A stretch of DNA of 64,000 bases from Gerris lacustris (GCA_951217055.1 OX578286.1:8906033-8970032); one strand, 5' to 3'; shown: positions 45,470-58,292, counted from the stretch's first letter. The notes: generated by a model not told the origin, from the letters alone. Numbers and translations: made by a program.

Positions 45470-45683
45470 ACTCAGGATCATGAAAATCACCTTGTCCATC
45501 AAAATGGGCGGGACATGGCCGCTCTCCACCAGTTTTTTTCAAATGTCTAATGCCATGCTATGTCCCGCAGATGAACTTAGCCGATCACATTTCTTAAAAT
45601 TCACTGAAAGATTAACTTTTATACACAAAATTCTAGCTTGATGTTAGTCAGACACTTTTTTGCCCGCTATCTCCTGGACTATT
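45470..45683 (+). mobile_element. Right arm of the 25138-25728 foldback family
   Basis: GTACTCAGGATCATGAAAAT to CCCGCTATCTCCTGGAC; closely similar to 25510-25728. The left arm is absent. Confidence 0.82.
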
Positions 45684-46129
45684 TAGTAATTTTAAAAATG
45701 GGGAGTACAAGAATTTTTGGCTTTTATACACTTTACAGAATTAGGATTTAAAGAAGAAATTAAGAAATATTGAAACCAGGTGAATCTACAAATCGTGATT
45801 TTTACCTCGAGATCTTACTGGATCTCGACAAAAAAAGTCAGACATACTTTTTGACTTAAAAAAATGATTCTCTAGCAATCATCCTGTCCAAATTACCTTA
45901 GTTTAACGGATGTTAAGATGATTTATTGAGAAATAAATAAAGAAAATATTGAAGAAAAAAATAACAAACATACATATATATATTATTTAGATGGATGGAA
46001 TAAAAAAAAAAGTTGCAAATCCGTTTTGCAATGTACTAAAATCTCCTTCCTTTGAACGATTAGTATTTTTTAGCTCGTTTCTCATGATTTATGGTCTTAA
46101 CATACATTTATGGTACTTTGGGCCGGATT

Positions 46130-46426
<297 letters not shown>

Positions 46427-46439
46427 CAAACAATTTAAA

Positions 46440-47027
46440 CTACGGGAGACAGAAACAGAAAAATTTGCACTGGCTCCGGGATTTGAACCACGTATATATA
46501 TATATATTTGTACATACACAATTTGTAACAGTATCTAATAAGGAATTGACGAATGTTCGTGTAAATGTAAAAGGCATCATAGCATTTCAAAAATTGATAA
46601 TTAAATTGTAGGAGAAAATAATAACTATTTGACATTTGTTATTTTTCGAAAAACAAAAATGACTAGTTATAACATTTAAAGATTGAAAAAAGTGTTTATT
46701 TTATTTTAGTTGTCCATTCCGTTACAGCTTTAAAATTCAAAAACACGCATATCAGACACAAACATATATATATATTACGTTTAATATAAATATTTATATA
46801 TAATATAGATGCAACTAGCATGGAGAATTTTAAATTCATTTTTTTTTTAAAAACCGGTTCTCGTATAAGTTATATTTATAGAATTTTAATAGATGAGAGG
46901 GTTTTTAGAGGGTACTGAACTTTATTTATAATGGCCGAAAGGTACGAAATTAAAGTAATGAAGAAATAAAATGTCTGCACTGTGTTATTTTCTATTAAAT
47001 TATGTCCTTAATTCAAACCTTGATCTG

Positions 47028-47030
<3 letters not shown>
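46440..47030. other. AT-rich stretch, no gene seen
   Basis: GGCTCCGGGATTTGAACCACG at 46471-46491 resembles a tRNA B box on the minus strand, without the rest of a tRNA. Confidence 0.45.
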
Positions 47031-47111
<81 letters not shown>

Positions 47112-47165
47112 ATATATATATAATATATATATATATATTTATATATATATATATATATATATATT
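47031..47165. repeat. (AT)n microsatellite with interruptions
   Basis: About 135 bp of alternating AT with occasional TT/AA phase changes. Confidence 0.96.
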
Positions 47166-47392
47166 TATACAAGGACTCATAAGGCATAATTATATCGAAC
47201 GCGGCATAATTCCAATAATTATTATATCAAAAGGCATAATTCCAAAATGGCGGAAGATATTAAAAAAAGTACGCAAAATTCATTCAAACTAGTTCTCAAA
47301 GCAGCAATTCCTACATTTACTTACTTCCCCGCAATGATTATTACTTTAACGCACTCCATTGTTCCAACTTACGAACGCAACAATTACTATTA

Positions 47393-48090
47393 TCTACGAT
47401 TGATACGAAATATAAACATTGTATCTCTGTTTAGATGCGTAGAAAGTGATTCTTGACGTACTTGTATTTATTGAAATGCGCGTTTTATAATTCCTCTTTT
47501 TTCCGCCCTAGTGCGGTAAAAAAGATGAATTTTTTAATGGCCCCCATACACGATCAAACATTTTGCGGAAAATATTTGCGCAAACCTGATGTCGGGCAAA
47601 TATAGGCCATACACGTCAAACATCATGTTTGCGCACACTTCAAAAAGCCATAGCATATAGCAAACATTTTGTCTGTGTATGGGGGCCTTAACGCACGATT
47701 AGCGAGTTTACATTTACCAAAACTAATTTGCGGTTTGTTTAAAGTAACTGTTTATATCGAGTTTTTAGTGAAAAACAATGAGTGAATCAAGTGACTTTGA
47801 CGAAAATGTGGAGAATAATACTCCTCCAGAAATAATTAATTCGGCAAAAAATACAACTCAAGAATTAATGCCATCTTTATCAAGAGAGAGATACGAACTT
47901 ACATACAGCAAGTTTATTTTTTTCTGTATTTATTATTAAAATCCAATAATCGTAGATAAAGTACGGTACGCAACTCGTGCGAAAACAGCATTTTCCTTTG
48001 CTCGTGTGGTTTTACTACTCGCTGTCGCTCGGGTGCAAACTCCACACTCGCATGCAAAATGCTACTTCCGCACTAGACGCGTAGTACTAA
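47393..48090 (-). mobile_element. Family G repeat with an inserted MITE
   Basis: Reverse complement of 33990-34570: TACGATTGATACGAAATATA at the left, GGTGCAAACTCCACACTCGC and CTAGACGCGTAGTA at the right. Interrupted at 47539-47697. The 69-codon frame to its left overlaps this repeat and is not a gene. Confidence 0.8.
47539..47697. mobile_element. 159-bp MITE with GGCCCCCATACAC ends, TTAA flanks
   Basis: Ends GGCCCCCATACACGATCAAA and its inverse GTGTATGGGGGCC. TTAA is present at 47534-47537 (plus one T) and 47698-47701. In the sister family-G copies the same point reads CACCTTAACGCACG or similar, without an insert. Confidence 0.83.
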
Positions 48091-48689
48091 TTCTTTCATT
48101 TCGTTATTTCAATTAAATCCAGGATAACATAATATTTACAAGTTTTATTAAATATCGTAATTTTTTCATCTGACCCTGATAAATGTTTTTTTTTTTTTAA
48201 ATGAAACTTTTTTCTTCGTGGCTAATATCTTATTTTTTCTCTTCTTAAACTTTAAAAATGATTATTCTTCGTTTCTTTTGCACCGTGATTCAGTTTCATT
48301 TCTTTTCATCGCAGTTGAACTTGGCCCTGATTGAAATCCATCATGGTTTTGTAGGTCTATTCTCACCAGGTTTACACCTTGTCTGAAAAGTCATTAAAAC
48401 CTCATAAAGCTGAACCATTGTCGTTAAGGTTTACTTTTTGGAACAACTCTTTTTACAACTGTCTAGTATTTTTTTTGTTTGTTTCTTTCACTGTTCACAG
48501 TAAAGAGAAAGATAAATGTAAGAAACGTACAATAGGAAAAAGATTACATTTTTTCTTCTATTTTTCCTTAATATAATTTTTATTTACGACTTAATCATTC
48601 TTTTAAACCCTCCCACGATGAATTTTTGGTTATTTTTTCTGGATCAATGATTTAATACATTTTTTTTTTTTGGCGTAAGATATTTTTTA

Positions 48690-49480
48690 GAACGAAGTTC
48701 CTTATGGCACGTTTTGGAGCCCGGGAGTGAATCAGAAAAAAACGACCAAAATCACCGTCACAAAATAACCGTCACGCAAAATCCGTCACGGAATCTACAG
48801 ATGACGATAACATGAGTAAAAGCTCACCGAGTTAGAAGAAATTTGGTACACATGTTCATTTTACCAATGCCCAGGCTGAGTTCGTCGGAAAACGTTATCC
48901 GCCCAAGCGTTCACGCGCAACGCTCGCGTAAACGTAAGCTTTAAAAGACGGGAAAAAAGTGATATTAAGGAAGCCTGTTACTTGACTGGTTTTGATTATT
49001 TTTGTTATATATGTCAAAAATGTCACTTTGTTTTGTAAATTAATAAAATATAATCATGTAAAATTTCACCCTGATACAAGCAGAAGCTGTAGAGTAGGGA
49101 AGAGATATATTTTATAATATTTTAAATTAATTGGCCGGGTAGGTAGAAAACAGTCCTATTTCAATCCAAACTCCTTTAACAAACATACTCTTTCACTATA
49201 AACTCATTATGATCAACTTTTTTCTTATATTCAATATATATATTTATAGTAAGACGCTTGCTTTAATGATACAAATAATGATTTTCTTTTAATTTTTCCT
49301 TAACTCTGCTAGGTACAAACAGTTCGTTACTTTTAATTTTGTCTCTTTTCTAACTCCTCCATGTATAAGTAGTTAGCAATGTATACGTACTTAGCAGTGT
49401 GATTTTATCATTTATATTTAATGAAAAATGTAAGGAACTTCGTTCCTACCGGGTGTCCCGCGACACCACACGGATTTTTT
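48690..49480 (+). mobile_element. Family H repeat, without the nested family G
   Basis: AGAACGAAGTTCCTTATGGC at the left; TAAGGAACTTCGTTCCTACC, then GGGTGTCCCGCGACACCACA at the right. Inverted 16-bp ends, each with its own GGAAC-GAA-GTTCC hairpin. Interior shares GTACACATGTTCATTTTACC and CCAAGCGTTCACGCGCAA with 33830-33900. Confidence 0.78.
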
Positions 49481-49498
49481 TTTAGAGTAGAGATTTTC

Positions 49499-49650
49499 GG
49501 TCTACTAACTAATATTGTACTGATAATTATAAAGAATTTCAATGTACGCCTCCATCGGTCTGTTTATTTAACAGTCTATGGTCAATAATGTCTCACAGAC
49601 GAACTTATAGACTGCCAATAAGTGTGGCACATAGCTTCCTCGTGTCCTAT
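49499..49650. mobile_element. Joined fragments: foldback arm and family-A end
   Basis: GGTCTACTAACTAATATTGT to GACGAACTTA resembles an arm of the 25138 family and is followed directly by TAGACTGCCAATAAGTGTGG, the end of family A (minus). Confidence 0.6.
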
Positions 49651-49799
49651 TTCGTAAAATTTAAATCAGTCAAAATTGAAAAACGGCTCCTCTGTCTGTC
49701 CGTTGCTTGTTTCAATTCATAAACTACTATAGCTAGGAACAGGTAATTCGGCACACAGGTGCAACTCGGCATTTGAGACAACTGGACACATTTTGGATT

Positions 49800-50960
49800 T
49801 TTCACACTTAATATTTTCAAGATGGCAGCCAATATGGCGGGTGACTAAAAAAAAGTTTTTAGTCACCATGACATGTTATATATCAATTTAAAGGTCTTGA
49901 AATGCAGAAAAAGAATATGCAACTATTAAAATTTCACACGTAATATTTTTAAGATTGCGGGCGACTAAAAAAAAATGTAGTAACTGTGACATGTTATACA
50001 TCAATTTAAAGGTCTTGAAGAGTAGAAAAAGAATATGCAATTAATAAAATTTTACACTTAAAAGTTTAAAGATGGCGGCCAATATATCGGGTGAATAAAA
50101 ACAAGTTTTTAGTCACCATGACATGTTATACATCAATTTAACCCTTTAAGGATCAGGCAAAAAAAAGAAAAATGTTACAGTGGATTGGTGGCGTCCGCGG
50201 TTTACCAGCTGAACATCTCTACACGTGTGTTTTGGATGACATGTCTCCAGATTTGATTTTATTGTGGCTCGTAGAAGCAATTTCTTAGAGCGAATTTTTG
50301 TCATAATACTTATTATACTATCAGTTTTAATTAATATTGAGTTTTTATAAGAAATAATTAGCGCTCTCGAGTTATTTGCAGATTTTTAGCTTGAGTTGTG
50401 AAAATTTAATAAATTGCGTTATCTTAGAGGTTTGGTGGTTCATTCCGTTAACCCCCTACTTTAAGGTGGTAAAGGATGTAAACCACCAAACCTTACAAGC
50501 AATATAATTTTTGTCAAGGTCATCAGAAGTTCAAATCCCTATTTGATTGGTGGCATCTCCTAGAAACCACCTAAAAACAATGATTTTTTTTTATGGGAGG
50601 GGGCTAGAATTTTTTCAAAAATATTTTTCTGGGGCCATTCTTGATCCCACAGATGAGATTTGCAACTCTTGTTTTAGAAATTAGAAAAAAACCAGTTGCG
50701 CGCCATTCGGAGCAAAAAGGGGTGGTTTGCCAGGCAAACCACCAATCCTAAAAGGGTTAAAATGAAGGTCTTGAAATGAAGAAAAAGAATATTATGCAAC
50801 TATTAAAATTTCACACGTAATATTTTTAAGATGGCGGGCGGCGGGCGACTAAAAAAAAGTTTAGTAACTGTGACATGTTATACATCAACTTAAAGGTCTT
50901 GAAGTGTAGAAAAATGATATTACTATTAAAATTAGTTAAATTATATTACACTTAATAATT
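49800..50960 (+). repeat. Roughly 120-135 bp tandem array, about four units
   Basis: Units carry AAGATGGCGG, GTGACTAAAAA, GACATGTTATACATCAATTT and AAGGTCTTGAA in the same order. The third unit is interrupted by the piggyBac-like MITE at 50142-50756. Confidence 0.85.
50142..50756 (-). mobile_element. piggyBac-like MITE, copy 2, with intact TTAA duplication
   Basis: TTAA (50138-50141), then CCCTTTAAGGATC, and at the other end GATT-type CCTAAAAGGG followed by TTAA (50757-50760). The element is 615 bp and interrupts one unit of the roughly 125-bp array; removing it and one TTAA restores ATCAATTTAA followed by AGGTCTTGAA-like sequence as in neighbouring units. This gives direct target-site proof for the family. 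No transposase is present. Confidence 0.9.
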
Positions 50961-51027
50961 TTAACTTTAATGTACAGAAACCGGCGATTATCACCCCCAC
51001 GTACTTACATGAAGCGCGCCTTACTTG

Positions 51028-51242
51028 TTAGTCTACTAACTAATTTTGTACTCACTGGATTATTAAAATCACAATGTCCGCCAAAATGGGCGGGACAAAT
51101 GTCTTTTGACAAGCTATGTACCTCAGACGAACATAGTCGATCACATATTCTTAAAATTCGCTCATATAATAAGATTATCTTATAGCTTAAATTCTAGCTT
51201 GATGTTATTCAGTCACTTTTATGCACGGTATTTCCTGGACAA
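51028..51242 (+). mobile_element. Right arm of the 25138-25728 foldback family, diverged
   Basis: AGTCTACTAACTAATTTTGT to GCACGGTATTTCCTGGAC, parallel to 45470-45683. Confidence 0.78.
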
Positions 51243-51284
51243 ACCATTTTCCCGGGAACAATCTTGTTTCTTTAAAATAGCTAT

Positions 51285-51360
51285 AAACAAAAGAAGGATA
51301 GGGTTCGATTCCCCTCTTGTGAGGAGTTATTTTATGGTAAATTTTGTTAAAAATGTTTAA
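51285..51360 (+). mobile_element. Family B tail fragment with tRNA-B-box-like motif
   Basis: GGATAGGGTTCGATTCCCCT and GAGGAGTTATTTTATGG parallel 54970-55020, where GGCCGGGTTCGATTACCC occupies the same place. Confidence 0.6.
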
Positions 51361-51369
51361 TAATAATTA

Positions 51370-51692
51370 ACTACTTTTTTTGATTGTTACTCCCCTATGT
51401 TTTTAGTAGAATATAAATAACTGACTATAAATAACTATTATGACAAAGGGATGTTTAGTCCAATATACTTTCGGACAAAGGAATATCACACTTCTGCTTT
51501 TATAAGGGGAGTAACAGTCTAAAGAAGAACATTCCGTACACCTTATTTAGATTGTTACTCCCCTATGTTATATTAGAATATGAATGACTGTCTAAATAAC
51601 TATTAAAACAAAGGGAAGTTTAGTCCAATGTACTTTGGGACAAAGGAATATCACACTTCTGCTTTTATAAGGGGAGGAACAGTCTAAAGATG
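51370..51692 (+). mobile_element. Family C element with the body duplicated
   Basis: The block from GATTGTTACTCCCCTATGTT to ATAAGGGGAGTAACAGTCTA occurs twice at about 175-bp spacing; the conventional ends are lost. Confidence 0.82.
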
Positions 51693-51699
51693 AACTTGT

Positions 51700-52490
51700 T
51701 TTGACTTGTTTGAACTTGTTTGACAGTTTTCTTTTTGTTTTTTTGTTGTGCACGTCAATGATTGATTTATTTTGCTCTCATTTATCGAACTTTTCTTTCA
51801 CTTTTCCTTCCTTTTTTTTGTAACAAATAAAAAGCAACATTTATTCCGTCATATTTTTTCACTTAAAAGGCCATAACAAACGCGTATCTAAAGAAAGATA
51901 TTAGCAACGCCTTCTAATAGATTAATCGCATTACCTGCCTTTACTAGAACTAGCGTTATAGCTTTACTATAGATTCTATATAGTATTTAATATCCGTACT
52001 TCGCTTCTTCGTGGTTTACTATTTTTTAAGAAATAAAAAAGTAGGAAAAAAATATTACAGGACCACCAGATAAGAATATCTGAGATTTTCACTTCATAAC
52101 TTATCGAAATAGAAATCATTCTCGCTTTCTACTTAATTTTTTTTTCTATTTTTTCTATTATTTTTCTCTCTTTACTTTTATTCTATTTTTTTATTGTTTT
52201 TAATCTTTATTTTTCTTTTTCTAAATTTCTCTTTAATTGTTTACTTTCATTCTTTCGTTTCTATCTATTTTGTTATCGTATTGCTTCGAATATAACGCAC
52301 ACTTTTTTTCCTGTTTTTTCATAGCGAAAATCGGGTTGCGTCTAATAATCGATGTATTGAAGTTCAAGTTTAACATATTATCTAACAACTTTTTGTCCTC
52401 AAATTTCTCATTTAAGAGTTATCACTGACATCTTGTTTTTATTTCCAATTCTCTAAATTTTGCCAGGATATCATTGTCGGGCCATTCTTC
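51700..52490. other. AT-rich stretch, no gene seen
   Basis: Pyrimidine-rich around 52140-52260. The 63-codon frame is Phe/Leu/Ser-rich and unsupported. Confidence 0.5.
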
Positions 52491-52869
52491 GAGAAAAAGT
52501 TACTCTTTATAATAATTTTTGCTTATTCTAAAACGAAGATTAATCGTACAAAACAATGTTGTACCATGCACTCTGTACCCAATAAGTACAAATCTCTAAA
52601 TTTATCCCAAGACATATGATTAATTATTTTTAACTTTTTAAGAAAAAAGTTATTCTTTATAATTTTTTTTGTTTTGTCTTAAATGAAGATTTATCTAGTC
52701 AAAATAATTGTACCAGTTACTCTGTACCTAAAAAGTACAAATCTTATTTTTTACAAAGAAAATGGGTAACAAAATTATTTTAGGTACTTTTTAGGTTCAG
52801 AGTACATGGTACAATTATTTTAATTAGATAAATATTCATTTAAGACAAAAAGAAAAAAATCGGTCCGAG

Positions 52870-53480
52870 ACAACTCAGACAAACTTTCTCATATATGAGT
52901 TTATAATTACTTAGCCCAGTGTTTCCCTTTATTAGTTTTCAAATGTACATTTAAATATTATTGAACATTTCATCAAAATTTATCATAAAAATAACTCCTC
53001 CTGGTCGGGGAATCGAACCCGGGCTCTCTCCGTCCGCGTTTTAAGCTAATATCTCAGGAACTAGATTTTTCCCGGGAAAACGGCTTATATCGTTGGATTC
53101 GTATTCAAATGGACTACATTTTAGAATTTTTTAATCAAAATCGTCGGAACCGTTTTCGAGAAATATTTTTTTTTTTCATGTTTTTTCAGAGTTTTTGGGG
53201 GGTAGCGCCCCCAAATTTAGAGCTAAAATTCATTTCTCGATTTCGCCTCGGGGTATGATTTTTCTGAACATGTATGCCAAATTTCGTCAAAATCGGCCCA
53301 GTAGTTTGGGCTCCAGGCGTCTGCACAGACGACAGACAGACGACAGACGACAGACAGACAGACATTTTTTTAAAAACCACTTTTTTGGACTCAGGGGACC
53401 TCAAAACGTGTAAATCCATCAAAATCTCAAAATCGAATTTTCGCGCCATCACAATACTTTCTCTTTATATGAGAAAGTAA
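52870..53480 (-). mobile_element. Family B repeat, full length
   Basis: Minus-strand copy ending in the hairpin CTTTCTC-TTTATAT-GAGAAAG at 53457-53478. It carries GACAGACAGACGACAGACGA at 53325-53365, and, near 53000, GGGAATCGAACCCGGG (a tRNA B-box-like palindromic motif). The 68-88 codon frames on both strands are repeat shadows. Confidence 0.82.
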
Positions 53481-53705
53481 AAATATAAAGAATAACTTTT
53501 TTTTATAAAGTTAAAAATAATTACACTTATGTCTTGGATAAATTTAGAGATTTGTACTTTTAAAATACAGAGTGCATGGTACAAATTTATTTTGCATTAT
53601 TATTTTTGCATAACAAGCATACATTTTTATAAAGAGTATAACTTTTTTTTCGAAAAATTTTTTTTTTTGGAATTTACACTTATAGGCAACCCGAACTGGG
53701 GACAT

Positions 53706-53928
53706 ACTAGTTGAGTCTCTGTAGTTCGACACTCCACCAGTCCGGCACGTCCAGTAAACCGGCACCTAGGATGTGGCCTCCCCCTCCCCTCTGGCCACGA
53801 GTAATATAGGATAACTAAAAGAAGGGGAAACTGAGAAAAAGAGGGCACTTGGATAAACAACTTTAGTAATCCGACATGGTTAATTATAGAACATGCCCTA
53901 TATGTGTCGGATTATAGAGACTCAACTG
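53706..53928. mobile_element. pogo/Tigger-like MITE, TA target
   Basis: 223 bp with ends C(T)AGTTGAGTCTCTGTA-GTTCGACA and TGTCGGATTATAGAGACTCAACTG, TA on both sides. The form CAGTTGAGTCTCTATAATCCGACA fits pogo/Tigger-type ends. The interior is GC-rich (CCTAGGATGTGGCCTCCCCC). Confidence 0.75.
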
Positions 53929-54561
53929 TATTTTCTTATTGTGATTTTTCAAGTTCCACAAATTTTTGCCTCATTATCTATGATATATACATTATTTTGT
54001 TCAAATTTTACATCATAGAAGAAATATTTAATGAACCTTATTATACTTATAAATTTAAAAGCTTTTTCACTACTTTTGAATTCATGTTTTTGTTTACATA
54101 AACAAATATATATAAGGATATGTAAACATATGTAAATGCATATGATTCAGATGTCTGATTCTCATGACAACTTGATATGTATTCTGTTGTTATTCTAGCT
54201 TCCTAGTTAGTCTGAAAGGGATATATGATATCATACATCAAGGATTTCTTATTAAAAACCTTGATCATGGCTATACAATGTACACTTTCTATCTATATCG
54301 TGTTTCTCCTACGTTTTTGTTCCGTCTAAAATAAATTTAATCTATAACTGTTTTTACTTCCGAGCTTACCGAAGGTATTGTATCATATTTTTAGAAGTAT
54401 TGTAATAATTTTTAAGAATGAAACCTATTTTAGGTTTCCAGTTCCGCCAAATTTACAATTTTTCCAAACATATATGCGTTTCTCTCAGGGTACATTTATG
54501 GTTTTATTTATAATTATATATTTTATTTAATGTTATCATATTTTTGTAATTAGTACGGTGT

Positions 54562-55160
54562 TTACTTCCTCTTATAAAGTGAAAGTATTGTGATGGCCCG
54601 AAAATTCGATTTTGTGATTTTGATAGATTTTCAAGTTTTGAAGTTCCCTGAGTCCCAAAATGGAATTTTTTAAAAATTGCCTTTCTGACGTTTGTGCATA
54701 CGTGTGGGGCCCTAAACCACTAGGCCGATTTTGACGAAATTTGACGTACATGTTCAGAAAAGTCATACCTCTCTATTTTAGCAAAATTTTCTATTTTAGC
54801 AAAAATTTTAGCTCTAAATTTTGGGGCGCTACCCCCAAAAACTCTGAAAAAACATTTCCGACTATTTGGATAAACAAAATTAGTCCATTTCAATACGAAT
54901 CTAACAATATAAGTTGTTTTCCCAGGAAAAATCTAGTTCCTGAGAAAATAATTTAAAAGCGTACGGAGGCCGGGTTCGATTACCCGCCGAGAAGAAGTTA
55001 TTTTTATAATAAATTTTGATGAAATGTCCAATAATAATTTAATGTACCTACGAAAACTAAAAAATAGAAAACACTGGGCCATGTAATTATATGAATTTGT
55101 ATTATATGATTATGAATGTTGGTCTTAGTTGTCTCAGGCAGATTTTTTCATTGTGTTATC
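54562..55160 (+). mobile_element. Family B repeat, near full length, diverged
   Basis: CTTCCTCTTATAAAGTGAAA starts it (hairpin eroded), AGTATTGTGATGGCCCGAAA follows; it ends near TGGTCTTAGTTGTCTCAGGC. The GTCT tract seen in the other copies is lost. Confidence 0.75.
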
Positions 55161-55164
55161 TTCA

Positions 55165-55445
55165 CTAGTATAATTTCATAGTTTTTCTTTCATTGTGTTA
55201 CCTTTGTTAGAACTTAATAGTTCTTTTTTTCACTGTGTCATCTTCACTAGTGTAGTTTTATAGTTTTTCTTTCATTGTGTTACCTTTATTAGAATTTAAT
55301 AGTGCTTTTTTTCATTGTGTTATCTTCACCATTGCAGTTTTATAGTTTTAGCTTTCATCGTGTTACCTTTGCTACAGCTTGATAGTTCTATTTTTCATTG
55401 TGTTGTCCTCACTAGTGTAGTTTTATAGTTTTTCTTACATTCTTA
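55165..55445 (+). repeat. Minisatellite, about 80-bp dimeric units
   Basis: TTTCATTGTGTTACCTTTGT-TAGAACTTAATAGTTC alternates with TTCACTGTGTCATCTTCACT-AGTGTAGTTTTATAG; three and a half dimers. Confidence 0.9.
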
Positions 55446-55709
55446 CTAAACAGACAGACAAACATTTTTTTACCGATTAATCACCATAAAACGATGTGGA
55501 GCGGGAATAAAACACCAAATATTAGGAAAAAATCGGAGAAATGTACAGATAAAAAGAACAAATTTACTTATATCTCTTAGATTGAGATATTTTTAAAGCA
55601 ACTTATACGATCATAGCTTAATCTTCTGAAAACCAGTTTTCTTAGTGAGGGTTAACTTAATAGTTCCTACACTTGTATCATCCTCACGTAATCCCTGCAA
55701 ATACATAGC

Positions 55710-55710
<1 letters not shown>

Positions 55711-55801
<91 letters not shown>
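55711..55801. repeat. (AT)n microsatellite
   Basis: About 90 bp of alternating AT. Confidence 0.97.
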
Positions 55802-55805
<4 letters not shown>

Positions 55806-56349
55806 GTGCGTATGTATCTTTAAAATAATTATCTCAGGTCAACCATATTATCAGAAAAGGTCTTTGAACCTTGAAAAAAACACTCCCTAACAATAATATA
55901 CCTTAATTTTCCATACAGCTAAATTAGCAAGAGAATTCATTCTTCGACACTCCAAATCCCTTTCTTAATTTCATTCCCATCGGCTTAAGATGAAAAAAAA
56001 AACAGCAATTTTTAAAGTTAGAGTTCATTGATCTAAATTATTTCCATTTTTTTTCTAATACAGTATAATTATGTGTATTCTTTGCAATTTAACTAATATT
56101 AAATTACTTCCGCAATTTGTGTATTGTATATATATATAAGTTAAATTGTTTTAAACAAATTCCATTTTTTTCTATATCATGTGGGAAATATTAAATTTAC
56201 ATTTTGCATATGTATATGTACAGGGTGTATACTAAGCATGTCACACAAATTAAGAGGATTATTCCTTCGACTATTTTAAGAATAATTATACCTTAGACAA
56301 TTTTTCGAAAATAATTTCATTTTGAAGGTTCAGACCGAGATTTAAAAAA

Positions 56350-56780
56350 AGTAGACTGCCTATTGATGTGGCACATAGCTTCCTCGCATGCTATAACGTA
56401 CATTATTGATTGTATGCTTTTACAAGCCATTATTGGTTCCGTGTCGGTCTGTCCCTCAATTTTTGCGAACCAACATATCTTAAAAACTACTAAATTTGGC
56501 CCATTGTTGGTCCCATATAAGTTTCAACCATATGCGCCCATTTTTTCCCTCTTCAACATTCGTACAAACATACATTTATTTACACCTATATCTTCAAAAG
56601 TACCCATCTGATTTTTTTTTAAATTTAGATGGTTTGTCGAAAGTAGCCTGTAGATAGCACCGAATTAATTTCAACCGTCTGTCCTCTTTTGCTAAAATTG
56701 ATACTTTAATTCATGTAAAAAATCAAAATAATTCGGACTTATTAAAAAGGTTGAAAAATTAAATAAATTTGGCTGACTTT
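56350..56780. mobile_element. Rearranged family A copy
   Basis: Begins with the distal end in minus orientation (TAGACTGCCTATTGATGTGG to CAAGCCATTATTG), then switches at about 56432 to plus-orientation interior (GTTCCGTGTCGGTCTGTCCC to AAATAAATTTGGCTGAC). The two halves face opposite ways. Confidence 0.75.
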
Positions 56781-56836
56781 TTTTATTAGGTATATAATAT
56801 TATAATTAACTAGCCATTGTCTTTAGTGACATTTCG

Positions 56837-56840
<4 letters not shown>

Positions 56841-56927
<87 letters not shown>
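56841..56927. repeat. (AT)n microsatellite
   Basis: About 86 bp of alternating AT. Confidence 0.97.
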
Positions 56928-56933
<6 letters not shown>

Positions 56934-57309
56934 ATTATAACTTACGATTTATTATTATGTGCCAATCACTTATTGAATGTACACTTGTACACACTATCAA
57001 AATTGCGAAAGTCTCATAAGTTCATACGATATTTGATCTGGTTTATGTAGGGCGGCATTTGCATGGTTACTGTTTTTTATTATTGTAACATAAAATACGA
57101 AATAACTTGTTTACGCCCCCGATTTGCCGCAAAAAAACCGGTTTATGTGTTCGTTTATATATAGATCTCAGTGTACTGATAGAAGAATTAAATTAAAATT
57201 AGGAAATTCTTAATCAAGTCTTTCGCAACAGAATTATTTTTATATTTTTGAATCTTCTGTAATCGAGACATTTACACATTATATTTTATTTTTCTAAAAA
57301 AAACTCCTT

Positions 57310-57690
57310 ATTACAATCTTCATTTTGACGGGTTTCAAATTTGTAATTTTTTTATTAAGGGATTAACATTGAATGACAGTGAAAAATGAAAAGTAAACAA
57401 AGAAATTAATTAATTGACGTGTGACAACCAGGTTTGTTTACACTTGTGTCCAGGTATCGATTTAATTTTTCTGCATCTGTACTTCTATACTTCTACACAT
57501 ATTTCTTTTTCTTCTCTTACTGTCCCTACACGGGGGCATATCAATGGCACGGTTTAGATTCGGTGTTGGGGAGATCCGTTGTTCAAAGATTTGTCCTTTT
57601 ATAGGTTTAAGATCAGCTCTCTAGATGGTTGTCATTTATGTGATGTAAATAAATTCGGAACTATTCTTTTTCGCTAACATTATATTATAA
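57310..57690 (-). mobile_element. Family I repeat, uninterrupted over the insertion point
   Basis: Reverse complement of parts of 58410-59340. It contains TTGTGTCCAGGTATCGATTT, the unoccupied version of the site filled at 58643-59205. Confidence 0.8.
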
Positions 57691-57899
57691 CAATGACGAT
57701 TATATTATCAACACTACATAATGATTAAAAAAAAATTAAAAACGTAGTATATAAAATGTTCTTTTTATCTTTTAATTATTTGTCATATTTACTTAATTTT
57801 CCTCCCACTTTTAAATCTATCAAAATTGTTTTTATTTTTAATTTTAATTTAAGTATCAATTTAACAAAATTTGTAGAGCACAAACGATTTAAATTATTT

Positions 57900-58292
57900 A
57901 GGGCTATCTATCTGTGGGCTACTTTCGACAAACCATCTAAATTTCATAAAAATCAGATGAGTAGTTTTGAAGATATAGTGTACATAAATGTATGTTTGTG
58001 CGCATTTTGAAGAGAAATAAATGGGTTCTGAAGGTTGGAACTTATATGAGACCAACAATGGGGCTAATTATGACATACCATCCAAATTTCATTGAAATCG
58101 GACAAGTAGTTTTTAAGATATGTTGGTTCGCATAAATTGAGCTACAGATAGAAACGGAACCAAAAATGTTCCCTAATGTCTGAAACGGATTTCTGTCTTG
58201 GTATTTTTGAAATCGGAGACATAAAAATGTTTCGTTCTTCAGAACTATTTCATAGCTTCTGTTACCTTCAGTAAGCTCGGAAGCAGAATTAA
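57900..58292 (-). mobile_element. Family A repeat, partial
   Basis: GGCTACTTTCGACAAACCAT through GAAGGTTGGAACTTATATGA to CTTCTGTTACCTTCAGTAAG and CTCGGAAGC. The distal end is missing. The reading frame on this strand is a repeat shadow. Confidence 0.83.

Noticed and set aside
53186..53480. 88- and 68-codon frames with MARKFDFEILMDLHV and similar
   Set aside because: They lie in family B; sister copies carry frame breaks and both strands are open, so they are not protein genes.
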